From Longimicrobiales bacterium (GTDB lineage: Bacteria; Gemmatimonadota; Gemmatimonadetes; Longimicrobiales; Gaopeijiaceae), in assembly GCA_028279425.1 (NCBI GenBank), contig JANQNV010000114.1:31502-95501 (forward strand): a stretch of 64,000 bases of DNA, given 5' to 3'. The translations under genes were made by a program, and so were the position numbers. The notes under the pieces were generated by a model that saw nothing but the letters and a program-made list of their open reading frames with translations, was not told where the DNA came from and searched no databases. Shown here piece after piece: positions 8,268 to 16,113 of the stretch. Positions within the stretch are counted from its first letter, which is position 1. The number at the start of each line of letters is the position of its first letter.

Positions 8268-8795
8268 TCACGGGGTCGGCGCGGACGCGGGCACAGGTGC
8301 GCCGGAGGGCTTCTCGATCAGCAGCCCCGAGAGAATCTCGTCGTCTTCCGGGAGGGAAACGGAGCCCGCCGGGAATCCATTGAGGTCGAGCACGTAGGCG
8401 GTAATCGCCACGACCTGCTCCCGAGGGAGTGTGCCCGGATTGTCGTCGGGCATGGTCTCCTGGACGAGCCGTACGAAACGACCGACCGTCGAACCCTCCC
8501 ACTCGAAGAAGAAGTCGGAACCCCGGAACTCGAAGGTGTCGTGACACTCCGCGCACACCTGCCGGAACGCCTGCCGCCCCGCCGTCGCCTGCTCGGCCGT
8601 GAAGGCGCCATCCGAGAGCGACATTGCGGAAGCCGCCGGAGCCGGAGCGGACGGCGCCTCGGCGGCGGGGGCGGGCGGAGCGGCCGCCGGGGAGGGACTG
8701 CCGGAGGGAGAAGCCGAAGGAGCGCAGGCCGAGAGAGGCAGGAGCGCGGCGGCCATCGCGAGGGGCGAGCGTAGGGAGCGTAGATCCAAGTGCAT
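8268..8795 (-). CDS. Cytochrome c lipoprotein
   Basis: 175 residues. A lipoprotein signal ends in L-P-L-S-A-Cys24. It is followed by a Pro/Ala/Ser-rich tether of about 35 residues. A single class I cytochrome c domain then carries the haem site C-A-E-C-H and a likely axial Met in E-T-M-P-D-D-N-P. It should be a membrane-tethered periplasmic electron carrier. The gene precedes the FAD oxidoreductase on the same strand, so it may accept electrons from it. The low-complexity tether is GC-rich and repetitive. Confidence 0.88.
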   Translation of the reverse strand: MHLDLRSLRSPLAMAAALLPLSACAPSASPSGSPSPAAAPPAPAAEAPSAPAPAASAMSLSDGAFTAEQATAGRQAFRQVCAECHDTFEFRGSDFFFEWEGSTVGRFVRLVQETMPDDNPGTLPREQVVAITAYVLDLNGFPAGSVSLPEDDEILSGLLIEKPSGAPVPASAPTP

Positions 8796-8941
8796 GACAC
8801 TGAGGGTTCGGGCGAGATCGTCTCGGTGACGTCACGCCAACCGAGGGCCCAAGATGTGGACCGCCTGGTGCCGCGGGCAAGAACCCGGCTCGGCTGGCTC
8901 GAAACGCACCGGGCGCATCGAAACCGGCGAGGCGGATCGAC

Positions 8942-9655
8942 TCAACTCGGATCGGCGACCCCGTCGGCGTCCTGATCGGTAAACGCCTCGAGGGATCCCC
9001 GGATCCTCGACTCCACCCGTGCCGCCACCACGGGATCGGTATCGGCACCGGCGGGATCGATCAGCGAGCCGTCGTCTGCGCGGAACCACGACGCCGGGTC
9101 GAGGAGCAAGGTGACGTTGCGCGTGCGGCCCGGCAGGAGATCGAGCCCGCGCAGATCGACGGCTCGGTATTCGTCGAGTCGTCGCTCGAACACGAAGGCG
9201 ACGTCGTCCCACCAGCCCTCGACCCGAACCGAGACTCCATCGAAGCCCGGATGCGACGCAAGAAAGACGTCGTCGGGGGGGGTCCCAGGTACGGGGGCGT
9301 GGAAGGTCAGGCTCAGTTCGTCGTAGCGGCCGGGCTCGACCACACTGGCCACGAGGGACCGCACCGAGCCGTCGAGGGGCGCCTCGAGAAGCGCCGGGCC
9401 GGACTCGAGAAGCTCGGCGTCACCGAGCATGATGTCGCCCACCACGAGAGCGACCCGATCGAACCGCAGCTGATGGTTTCCGTCGACCACCGTGGTCGAC
9501 GACACTCCCGTCGCCGCGACGGAGAGACTCACGGCGGCTGTGGCGGCGGGTTCGACACCGTTCTCCGCACATGCGACGAGCGCGACGCACGCCGAGGCCA
9601 CGACACCACCTCGGAGGCGCGAAAACGACCTGGCTCGATGGGCAGAGGGAAGCAT
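8942..9655 (-). CDS. Predicted lipoprotein, unknown function
   Basis: About 237 residues from ATG 9655; a GTG at 9688 would add 11 residues. A basic N-terminus and hydrophobic core lead to a lipobox V-A-L-V-A-C. The mature part is beta-rich with a repeated Val-rich pattern. It ends in D-Q-D-A-D-G-V-A-D, which resembles a calcium-binding loop of dockerin or thrombospondin-3 type. No enzyme motif is visible. It is transcribed divergently from the dioxygenase gene. Confidence 0.7.
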   Translation of the reverse strand: MLPSAHRARSFSRLRGGVVASACVALVACAENGVEPAATAAVSLSVAATGVSSTTVVDGNHQLRFDRVALVVGDIMLGDAELLESGPALLEAPLDGSVRSLVASVVEPGRYDELSLTFHAPVPGTPPDDVFLASHPGFDGVSVRVEGWWDDVAFVFERRLDEYRAVDLRGLDLLPGRTRNVTLLLDPASWFRADDGSLIDPAGADTDPVVAARVESRIRGSLEAFTDQDADGVADPS

Positions 9656-9734
9656 ACGGATCCAGGACAGCGACGAAGGGCACGCCACGGGAAGTGCAGC
9701 TTCCGTGCCATCCGGGGGAGCCCTGGGGCGCCCC

Positions 9735-9762
9735 TTGACGACATATATTTCAAGATTAAACT
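9735..9762 (+). promoter_or_regulatory. Predicted sigma-70-type promoter for the dioxygenase-esterase pair
   Basis: TTGACG at 9735-9740 and TAAACT at 9757-9762 are separated by 16 bp, in an AT-rich island (9740-9770) that stands out in this GC-rich DNA. The start codon lies 31 nt further on. The segment T-T-C-A-A-N11-T-T-G-G-A spans the -10 region as an imperfect inverted repeat and could be bound by a MarR-like repressor; that is only a guess. Confidence 0.55.
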
Positions 9763-9792
9763 ATTTGGACGTTCCACCTTCTTCTGGACCCG

Positions 9793-10875
9793 ATGATGAA
9801 CGATCTCGCCACCTCCGGTTTCCACCACATCACGATGGTGTCGACCGATGCGACTCGAACCCTCCGCTTCTACCGCGACCTGCTCGGGATGGACCTCGTC
9901 AAGAAGACCGTCAACTTCGACGATCCGTCTGCCTATCACCTCTACTTCGGACGGGGTCTCGGGGACCCGGGAACGATTCTGACCTTCTTCGAATGGCCGC
10001 GTAGCCGGCGCGGACATTGGGGAGTGGGCGGCGTGCACCACCTCGCCCTGGGGGTCGCCGACGCAGACGCCCAGCTGAAGTGGAAGCGCCGTCTCACCGA
10101 TGCAGGGGTGGCGGTGAGTGGACCGCTCGATCGAGGCTACTTCTCGTCGATCTACTTCGCCGATCCCGACGGTCAGGTGCTCGAGATCGCGACGCACGGC
10201 CCCGGCTACGACATCGACGAACCGGCCGACGCTCTGGGCCAGCGCCTGGTCACCCCACCCGCCGAGCGGCTCCCCGAAGGACGCGACGCAGGCGGCATCG
10301 CCGAAGCGTCGTGGCCCGAACCGGTCGACACGATCACCGACGACATGGTGTTGTCCGGCATCCACCACATCACCGGAATCACCGACGACCTCGAGCGCGC
10401 CCACGACTTCTACACCGAGGCCCTGGGACTGCGCCTCGTGAAGCGAACCCTCAACCAGGACGATGCAAAGACCGAGCACTGGTTCTGGGCGCACTACGAC
10501 GGATCGGAGGTGTCGCCACGATCGTCGTACACGCTCTTCGGCTGGCCGGGGTCGAGCTACATCGCCCGTCCCGGCGCCGGCCAGACCCATCACATCGCGT
10601 TCCGGGCACGCGACGCCGACGAGCAGCTCGCGTGGCAGGACCACTTGCGCTCGTTGGGCGTCGACGTGACGCCCGTGCAGGAACGGTCGTACTTCCAGAG
10701 CATCTACTTCCGAGCGCCGGACGGCCAACTGCTCGAGATCGCCACCGATGGACCCGGCTTCGCCCTCGACGAACCGTCCGACGGCCTGGGTCGTGACCTC
10801 ATGCTGCCGCCGTGGCTGGAAGTGTCGCGCTCGGCGATCGAGACGAGCCTGACGAAGCTCCCGACCCGAGGTTAA
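9793..10875 (+). CDS. Ring-cleaving dioxygenase, VOC family (MhqO/MhqE-like)
   Basis: 360 residues forming two tandem glyoxalase/VOC units. The first has G-F-H-H-I-T-M near residue 9, G-V-H-H-L-A-L near 77 and G-Q-V-L-E-I-A near 129. The second has G-I-H-H-I-T-G, Q-T-H-H-I-A-F and G-Q-L-L-E-I-A. The paired His and Glu positions fit the Fe(II) 2-His-1-Glu site of extradiol dioxygenases. MhqO-type enzymes cleave hydroquinone or catechol-like rings and protect against quinones. The downstream esterase gene starts 8 nt after its stop, the same pairing as MhqO and MhqD. The substrate is inferred. A second ATG lies one codon downstream of the chosen start. Confidence 0.88.
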   Translation: MMNDLATSGFHHITMVSTDATRTLRFYRDLLGMDLVKKTVNFDDPSAYHLYFGRGLGDPGTILTFFEWPRSRRGHWGVGGVHHLALGVADADAQLKWKRRLTDAGVAVSGPLDRGYFSSIYFADPDGQVLEIATHGPGYDIDEPADALGQRLVTPPAERLPEGRDAGGIAEASWPEPVDTITDDMVLSGIHHITGITDDLERAHDFYTEALGLRLVKRTLNQDDAKTEHWFWAHYDGSEVSPRSSYTLFGWPGSSYIARPGAGQTHHIAFRARDADEQLAWQDHLRSLGVDVTPVQERSYFQSIYFRAPDGQLLEIATDGPGFALDEPSDGLGRDLMLPPWLEVSRSAIETSLTKLPTRG

Positions 10876-10883
10876 ACTTCGAC

Positions 10884-11558
10884 ATGGACGCTCATCCGCC
10901 ATTGCGATTCGAAATCGAGGGGGGCGACTCCGCTCGCGACGGATCGACGGCGCTGGTCCTCTTGCACGGGCGAGGCGCCGACCGGCACGACTTGCGCGGG
11001 GTGTACCCCGCCCTTCCGACCGGCACCGTGCTCGTCACGCCGGAAGCGCCCCACCCAGGAGCCCCGTGGGGGTACGGCCCCGGGTGGGCGTGGTATCGCT
11101 ACGTGGCCGACGACCGCGTGGTGCCCGCCACGCTCACGCGGTCGCTCGAGTCGCTGGACGCCTTCCTGGGAGACCTCCCCTCGACGCTCGGCTTCGAGCC
11201 GGCCCGGGTCGTCCTGGGTGGCTTCAGCCAGGGAGGGACGACGTCGCTGGCGTACGCACTGACCCGCCCCGGTGCCGCGGCTGGAGTCGTCATGTTGTCG
11301 GGGTTCCTCGTCGATGCCCCCGAGGCCGTGCCCGTGCGGCCCGGGGCGCTCGACGGAGTGCCCGTCTTCTGGGGACACGGCACGCACGACCCGGCGATCC
11401 CCCTGACGCTCGGCCTGCGCGGGCGAACCTCACTCGGCGAGATCGGAGCCGACGTCACACCCCACGACTACCCGATGGGACACCAGATCAGTACGCGCGA
11501 GCTGGCTGACCTCGCCGACTGGCTTCGAATCAGGGTCGACGGTCGAGAAGAAGCCTGA
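10884..11558 (+). CDS. Alpha/beta-hydrolase, carboxylesterase/phospholipase family (MhqD-like)
   Basis: 224 residues, cytoplasmic. The fold opens with L-V-L-L-H-G-R-G-A. The nucleophile Ser is in G-G-F-S-Q-G-G-T, the acid Asp in H-G-T-H-D-P and the catalytic His in M-G-H-Q-I-S. The length matches the family. It is placed directly after the VOC dioxygenase with an 8-nt gap, so the two probably act together on aromatic or quinone-derived compounds, as MhqD and MhqO do in Bacillus. The ATG at 10884 is chosen because upstream codons overlap the dioxygenase gene. Its 3' end overlaps the convergent outer-membrane gene by 29 nt. Confidence 0.85.
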   Translation: MDAHPPLRFEIEGGDSARDGSTALVLLHGRGADRHDLRGVYPALPTGTVLVTPEAPHPGAPWGYGPGWAWYRYVADDRVVPATLTRSLESLDAFLGDLPSTLGFEPARVVLGGFSQGGTTSLAYALTRPGAAAGVVMLSGFLVDAPEAVPVRPGALDGVPVFWGHGTHDPAIPLTLGLRGRTSLGEIGADVTPHDYPMGHQISTRELADLADWLRIRVDGREEA

Positions 11559-12126
11559 CCCCGACGCGCAACCCGGCGTGGAGGGCGTACCCGCCCGACC
11601 CGTCGGTATCGAGCGTCGAACCGACGACGTCGCCGTACCAGATCCACGCGCCCTCCACGGCGCCGAGGAGCGACAGGCGCTCGTCGATCGGGTAGGCCAC
11701 CCCGACCTCGGGCCCCAGCAGGAGGCCGACCTGGCGGACGCCGTTCGCTTCACTCGTGCCCAGTAGGGCGTGCAGGCCAGCACGAGCCTGAATGTGCGGC
11801 GTCCACTGCCCACGGGACTCGAACTGGACTCGGCCAGCCAGGCGGACGCCCGCCTCGGCGACCGCGGTGCCCTCGACCCGCGGGTTGAAGCGTCCGTAGT
11901 GGGCTTCGACGATCAGGTGACGGCCTTCCGCGACCTCGGCCGTACCGGCGGCCATGACACGCCACCCTGGGCGTAGGACGTCCGACTGCCGCCCCACCCA
12001 GGAGAGCCCGCCCAACCAGAGCTCCCCAGCGTCGAAGGCATCGAATTGGGCGCGCAGGCCATCGGGTCTCACGAGCGAGCCGACGAGGAGCGCCGAAGCC
12101 ACCACGGGCACCGAAAACACACGCAT
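11530..12126 (-). CDS. Small outer-membrane beta-barrel-like protein
   Basis: 198 residues. A signal peptide of about 26 residues ends in G-L-R-A-Q. The mature protein has alternating hydrophobic stretches typical of an 8-stranded barrel (for example V-G-L-L-L-G-P-E-V-G-V and L-H-A-G-L-R-V-G-V-R-L-L-L). It probably sits in the outer membrane. No specific function is visible. The ATG at 12126 begins the signal peptide; codons before it look non-coding. It is convergent with the esterase gene and overlaps its last 29 nt. Confidence 0.65.
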   Translation of the reverse strand: MRVFSVPVVASALLVGSLVRPDGLRAQFDAFDAGELWLGGLSWVGRQSDVLRPGWRVMAAGTAEVAEGRHLIVEAHYGRFNPRVEGTAVAEAGVRLAGRVQFESRGQWTPHIQARAGLHALLGTSEANGVRQVGLLLGPEVGVAYPIDERLSLLGAVEGAWIWYGDVVGSTLDTDGSGGYALHAGLRVGVRLLLDRRP

Positions 12127-12359
12127 GCGGAACAGGATGGGCCTCGCCTCCCCTTCGCGCACCCCCCGCTCACGCCCCACCCGACCGGCCGGCGACCCAC
12201 CCGCGATCAGGTGGATCGAAGGCGATCTGGCCAAACTCGCGCACGAGGGGTACGGCGCCTCGATCTGGTCCACCGCGCGAGGCGTGCCGAAACTCTGTAT
12301 CGTACGCCCCCCCGCGTTCGTCGTCGGGGGCGCACACCCCTCCAACAGAAGGCCCACCG

Positions 12360-13145
12360 GTGCTCGAAAACCTCGATCTCGACGTCTCGATCGAAAAGAA
12401 GGAGGGCGACGCCCGCATCTCGCGTGCACGGTCGTGGCTGCTCCGTCTCCAGCGCACCTGCTGGCGCGAGGGGGTCTCGGCGCTGATCGCCTTCGAGGGG
12501 TGGGACGCCTCGGGTAAGGGCAGCTCGATCCGAGCACTGACGCGCCGGCTGGAGCCACGCGGTTTCGAGATCCACCCCATCCGCGAGCCTCGCACGCTCG
12601 AGCGGCAGATGCCGTGGCTGTGGCGCTTCTGGCTGAAGGTACCGACGTACGGTTCGTGGGGAATCTTCGATCGAAGCTGGTACGGGCGCGTCCTCGTGGG
12701 GCGGGTCGAGGGCCTCGTCGACGAGAACTGGGCGAAGACCTATCGGCAGATCAACAACTTCGAGCGTCTGCTCGCCGACGATCGGTACGCCGTCATCAAG
12801 TTCTTCCTTCACATCGATGCCGACGAACAGAAACGTCGCTTCGACAGTTTGAGTGCCGACCCGCTCACGGCGTGGGAGGTCGAAGCCGAAGACTGGGCGC
12901 GGCACGAGCGCTACGAAGAGTACCTCGAGGCCAAAGAAGAGATGCTGGCGGCCACGGAAACGGAGTGGGCGCCGTGGAGACTCATCGCGGCGACCGATCG
13001 CCGGTGGACCCGCGTTCAGGTTTTGGAAACCGTCGTCGAGCGGGTCGAGGAGCAGCTGACGCGACTCGGCGTCGACCTCCCCTCGAAGGAGGCGCTGGAG
13101 CCGGTCGACGAGAATGGGTACGACGACGAGGATGTTTCACGATGA
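12360..13145 (+). CDS. ppk2: Polyphosphate kinase 2 family protein, first of a tandem pair
   Basis: 261 residues from GTG 12360. Walker A is G-W-D-A-S-G-K-G-S at residues 47-55. The Walker B region is I-F-D-R-S-W-Y-G-R at 102-110. The lid-helix region has R-Q-I-N-N-F-E-R. PPK2 enzymes move phosphate between polyphosphate and nucleotides. The stop overlaps the next PPK2 gene by ATGA. The two together look like a split version of the fused two-domain class II PPK2 or polyphosphate:AMP phosphotransferase, so they may form a heteromer. The direction and nucleotide preference cannot be read from sequence. Confidence 0.88.
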   Translation: MLENLDLDVSIEKKEGDARISRARSWLLRLQRTCWREGVSALIAFEGWDASGKGSSIRALTRRLEPRGFEIHPIREPRTLERQMPWLWRFWLKVPTYGSWGIFDRSWYGRVLVGRVEGLVDENWAKTYRQINNFERLLADDRYAVIKFFLHIDADEQKRRFDSLSADPLTAWEVEAEDWARHERYEEYLEAKEEMLAATETEWAPWRLIAATDRRWTRVQVLETVVERVEEQLTRLGVDLPSKEALEPVDENGYDDEDVSR

Positions 13146-13846
13146 GTGACTACAAGAGCGCGCTCATCGACGCACAGTTGCGCCTCCGCCAGCACGCACG
13201 CCGCCTCTACGAACGACGTCGATCGTTGGTCATCGTGTTCGAGGGGTCCGACGCCGCGGGCAAAGGCGGCGTGATCCGACGTCTGACGGCACGGCTCGAC
13301 CCGCGCGGGTATCACGTGTACGCCATTGCCGCCCCGAACGGCGACGACGGCAACACCCACTACCTGTGGCGGTTCTGGCGACGGCTCCGCCCGCCCGAGG
13401 AGAAGCAGATCATCGTCTTCGACCGTTCGTGGTACGGCCGCGTATTGGTCGAGCGCGTCGAAGGCTTCGCCGCCGAACGGGAGTGGAAGCGTGCGTTCCG
13501 AGAGATCAACTCGTTCGAGCGAATGCTCGTCGAGGGAGGAGTCGTGTTGATCAAGTTCTGGCTCGCGATCGACCCCGACGAGCAGCTGCGGCGGTTCAAG
13601 GCGCGAGAAGAGACGCCGCACAAACGTTGGAAGCTGACCGACGAAGACTGGCGGAACCGCGAAAAGGCCGCCGAATACGAGGTGGCGGTCGACCAGATGT
13701 TGCTGAAGACGAGCACGCCCCCCGCCCCCTGGTACGTCATCGACGCAAACGACAAGCGCGCCGCCCGGCTGGCGGTGCTCGAGCGCGTGGTCGGCGTGCT
13801 GGACGACACCCTGAACGAGGGCGCCGACGCCCCGACGGAGAGCTGA
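13142..13846 (+). CDS. ppk2: Polyphosphate kinase 2 family protein, second of a tandem pair
   Basis: 234 residues. Walker A is G-S-D-A-A-G-K-G-G at residues 35-43 and the Walker B region V-F-D-R-S-W-Y-G-R ends at 100. Between them lies W-R-F-W-R-R-L, as in other PPK2 proteins. The start ATG overlaps the stop of the first PPK2 gene, so translation is likely coupled. The paralogue differs at the P-loop (Ala-Ala against Ala-Ser), which suggests two non-identical catalytic halves. ppk1 follows after one base. Confidence 0.9.
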   Translation: MSDYKSALIDAQLRLRQHARRLYERRRSLVIVFEGSDAAGKGGVIRRLTARLDPRGYHVYAIAAPNGDDGNTHYLWRFWRRLRPPEEKQIIVFDRSWYGRVLVERVEGFAAEREWKRAFREINSFERMLVEGGVVLIKFWLAIDPDEQLRRFKAREETPHKRWKLTDEDWRNREKAAEYEVAVDQMLLKTSTPPAPWYVIDANDKRAARLAVLERVVGVLDDTLNEGADAPTES

Positions 13847-13847
13847 A

Positions 13848-16034
13848 GTGAGGACCCCCGCCGACGCCGTCCCCATTCCCGAACCGTCGGCCGAAGGCTC
13901 CTTCGACCTGTCCGACCCGGCGCTCTACCTGAACCGCGAGCTCACCTGGCTCAACTTCAACTTCCGTGTCCTCAACGAAGCGCGCGACGAGCGCACGCCG
14001 CTCCTGGAGCGCGTCAAGTTCATCGCGATCGTCGGTAGCAACCTCGACGAGTTCTTCATGAAGCGGATCGGCGGACTCAAGCAGCTCGTGTCGGCGCGAA
14101 TCCAGGACGTCACCGTCGACGGACGCACTCCGGAACAGCAAATGGCCGACGCTCTGGCGATGGTCGCCGAGCTCGAGGGGCAACTACGGCAGACGTTCGA
14201 AGAGTTGCTCCCCGACCTCGAGGAGGAGGGCTTCGCGGTGCGCCGCTTCGACGAGTTGACGGCCGAACAGCAAGACGAGGTCAGAACCGACTACGTCGAC
14301 AACATCTACCCCCTCGTGACGCCGCAGGCGACGGACTCGGCCCATCCCTTCCCCTTCGTCTCCAACCTGTCGCTGAATCTGCTGGTCACGCTCCGGCACC
14401 CGGGCGATACGCAGGAGCATCTGGCCCGGGTGAAGATCCCGATCAGCCCCGGCGTGAATCGTTTTCTGACCACCGGCGAGGGACGGGTCTTCGTGCCCCT
14501 CGAGAGCGTGATGGCCGCCAACCTCGACCTGCTCTTCCCGGGCATGGAGGTCGTCGCCTGCGAGCTCTTCCGCGCGACCCGGAACGCCAACACCGAAAAG
14601 GACGAGGAGTCGGCCGACGACCTGGTCGAGCTGATCGAGTCGGAGCTGCGTGAGCGCAGGCTCGCCCCGATCGTGCGGGTGGCGATCAGCAGCGACATGG
14701 ACGCCGTGCGCAAGGGGATGCTCGCCGCCGAACTCGGCCTCGACGAAGCGGCCGACGTGTTCGAGGTGGGAGGCCTGCTCGGCATGCGCGACGTCATGGA
14801 GCTCACACGGATCGACCGCCCCGACCTCAAGGACGCCCCTCACCATCCCGTCGATCATCCCGACCTCACGACCGACGGTTCGATCTTCTATACGATTCGC
14901 GAAAAGGGGTCGCTCCTGCTGCGGCACCCGTACCAGTCGTTCTCGACCTCGGTCGAGCGCTTCCTCGAAGAGGCCTCGCACGACCCGAAGGTGCGCGCGA
15001 TCAAGATGACCTTCTATCGCACCTCGGAGGATTCCAACGCCGTGCGCCACCTCAAGGCGGCCGCTCGCAACGGCAAGCAGGTGGCCGTCGTCATGGAGAT
15101 CAAGGCCCGTTTCGACGAAGAGGCCAACCTGCGCTGGGCCAACGACCTGGCCAGCGTCGGCATCCACGTCACCTACGGGGTGGTGGGTCTCAAGACGCAT
15201 TGCAAGGCGATCCTCGTGGTCCGACAGGACTACGACGGGGTGCGCCGCTATGCGCACATCGCCACCGGCAACTACCACGCCGGTACCGCCCGGCTGTACT
15301 GCGACGTGGGACTCCTGACGTGCTCGAAGAAGATCGGGGCCGATCTGACGGAGCTCTTCAACTACCTGACGACGGGCTACAAGCCGCGACGCAAGTACAA
15401 GCGCGTGCTCACAGCCCCGAAGGGATTGAAGGCGGCGATTCTCGCCAAGATCGACCGGGAGATCGAACACCACGCGGAGGGACGCGGGGGGTCGATTCAA
15501 TTCAAGATGAACGCCCTCGAAGACGTCGACGTCTGCCGGGCGCTCTACCACGCCTCCCAGGCCGGCGTCCGCGTCGACCTCATCGTGCGCGACACCTGCC
15601 GCGTGCGACCCGGCCTCGAGGGGTTGAGTGATTCGATGCAGGTCGTCTCGATCGTGGGACGATTCCTCGAGCACGGCCGGATCTACTACTTCGCAAACGG
15701 GGGCGAGGAGGAGTACTACATCGGCTCGGCCGACGCGATGCGCCGTAACCTCAAGAGTCGAGTGGAGGTCCTCACCCCGGTGGAACGACCCGAATTGCGG
15801 GAGGAACTCCGCTTCATCATCGACGCGCAGCTGGCCGACCAGCGAGCCGGATGGCTGATGCAGCCCGACGGGAGCTACCTCCAGCGACAACCCGAGTCGC
15901 CGGATCACGTGGACTCGCACACCGCGCAGATCCACCGCGCCGAGGAGCAGCATCGCGAAGCCACCCGGCTGAAGCGCCGTATGGTGCGCAGTGTGCAGGA
16001 GGGCGCCTTGCCTGTGGGTCCGGAGCTCGATTGA
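13848..16034 (+). CDS. ppk1: Polyphosphate kinase 1
   Basis: 728 residues, close to the usual PPK1 length. The N-terminal domain starts with Y-L-N-R-E-L-T-W-L-N-F-N. It is followed by the head domain and two phospholipase-D-like catalytic domains. The autophosphorylated His is predicted at His451 in G-L-K-T-H-C-K, and the second catalytic His at His609 in F-L-E-H-G-R-I. PPK1 makes long polyphosphate from ATP at the membrane. The GTG start lies one base after the PPK2 stop, so all three genes form one operon for making and reusing polyphosphate. Confidence 0.97.
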   Translation: MRTPADAVPIPEPSAEGSFDLSDPALYLNRELTWLNFNFRVLNEARDERTPLLERVKFIAIVGSNLDEFFMKRIGGLKQLVSARIQDVTVDGRTPEQQMADALAMVAELEGQLRQTFEELLPDLEEEGFAVRRFDELTAEQQDEVRTDYVDNIYPLVTPQATDSAHPFPFVSNLSLNLLVTLRHPGDTQEHLARVKIPISPGVNRFLTTGEGRVFVPLESVMAANLDLLFPGMEVVACELFRATRNANTEKDEESADDLVELIESELRERRLAPIVRVAISSDMDAVRKGMLAAELGLDEAADVFEVGGLLGMRDVMELTRIDRPDLKDAPHHPVDHPDLTTDGSIFYTIREKGSLLLRHPYQSFSTSVERFLEEASHDPKVRAIKMTFYRTSEDSNAVRHLKAAARNGKQVAVVMEIKARFDEEANLRWANDLASVGIHVTYGVVGLKTHCKAILVVRQDYDGVRRYAHIATGNYHAGTARLYCDVGLLTCSKKIGADLTELFNYLTTGYKPRRKYKRVLTAPKGLKAAILAKIDREIEHHAEGRGGSIQFKMNALEDVDVCRALYHASQAGVRVDLIVRDTCRVRPGLEGLSDSMQVVSIVGRFLEHGRIYYFANGGEEEYYIGSADAMRRNLKSRVEVLTPVERPELREELRFIIDAQLADQRAGWLMQPDGSYLQRQPESPDHVDSHTAQIHRAEEQHREATRLKRRMVRSVQEGALPVGPELD

Positions 16035-16113
16035 GCGCCGCAGTGTGGCGCAAACCTCTCCGACCTGTCAGGTTAGGCGACTTTGCGTCCATCCCTCCGT
16101 TCGGATCCTCCAC

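Noticed and set aside
12127..12359. A coding extension of the small barrel protein or a leader gene before PPK2
   Set aside because: The 233-bp divergent gap has open frames in several phases but no codon bias, signal or motif; it most likely holds the two promoters.
14184..15953. A 589-residue antisense frame inside ppk1
   Set aside because: ppk1 is unmistakable on the plus strand, and this frame has composition expected from its complement only.
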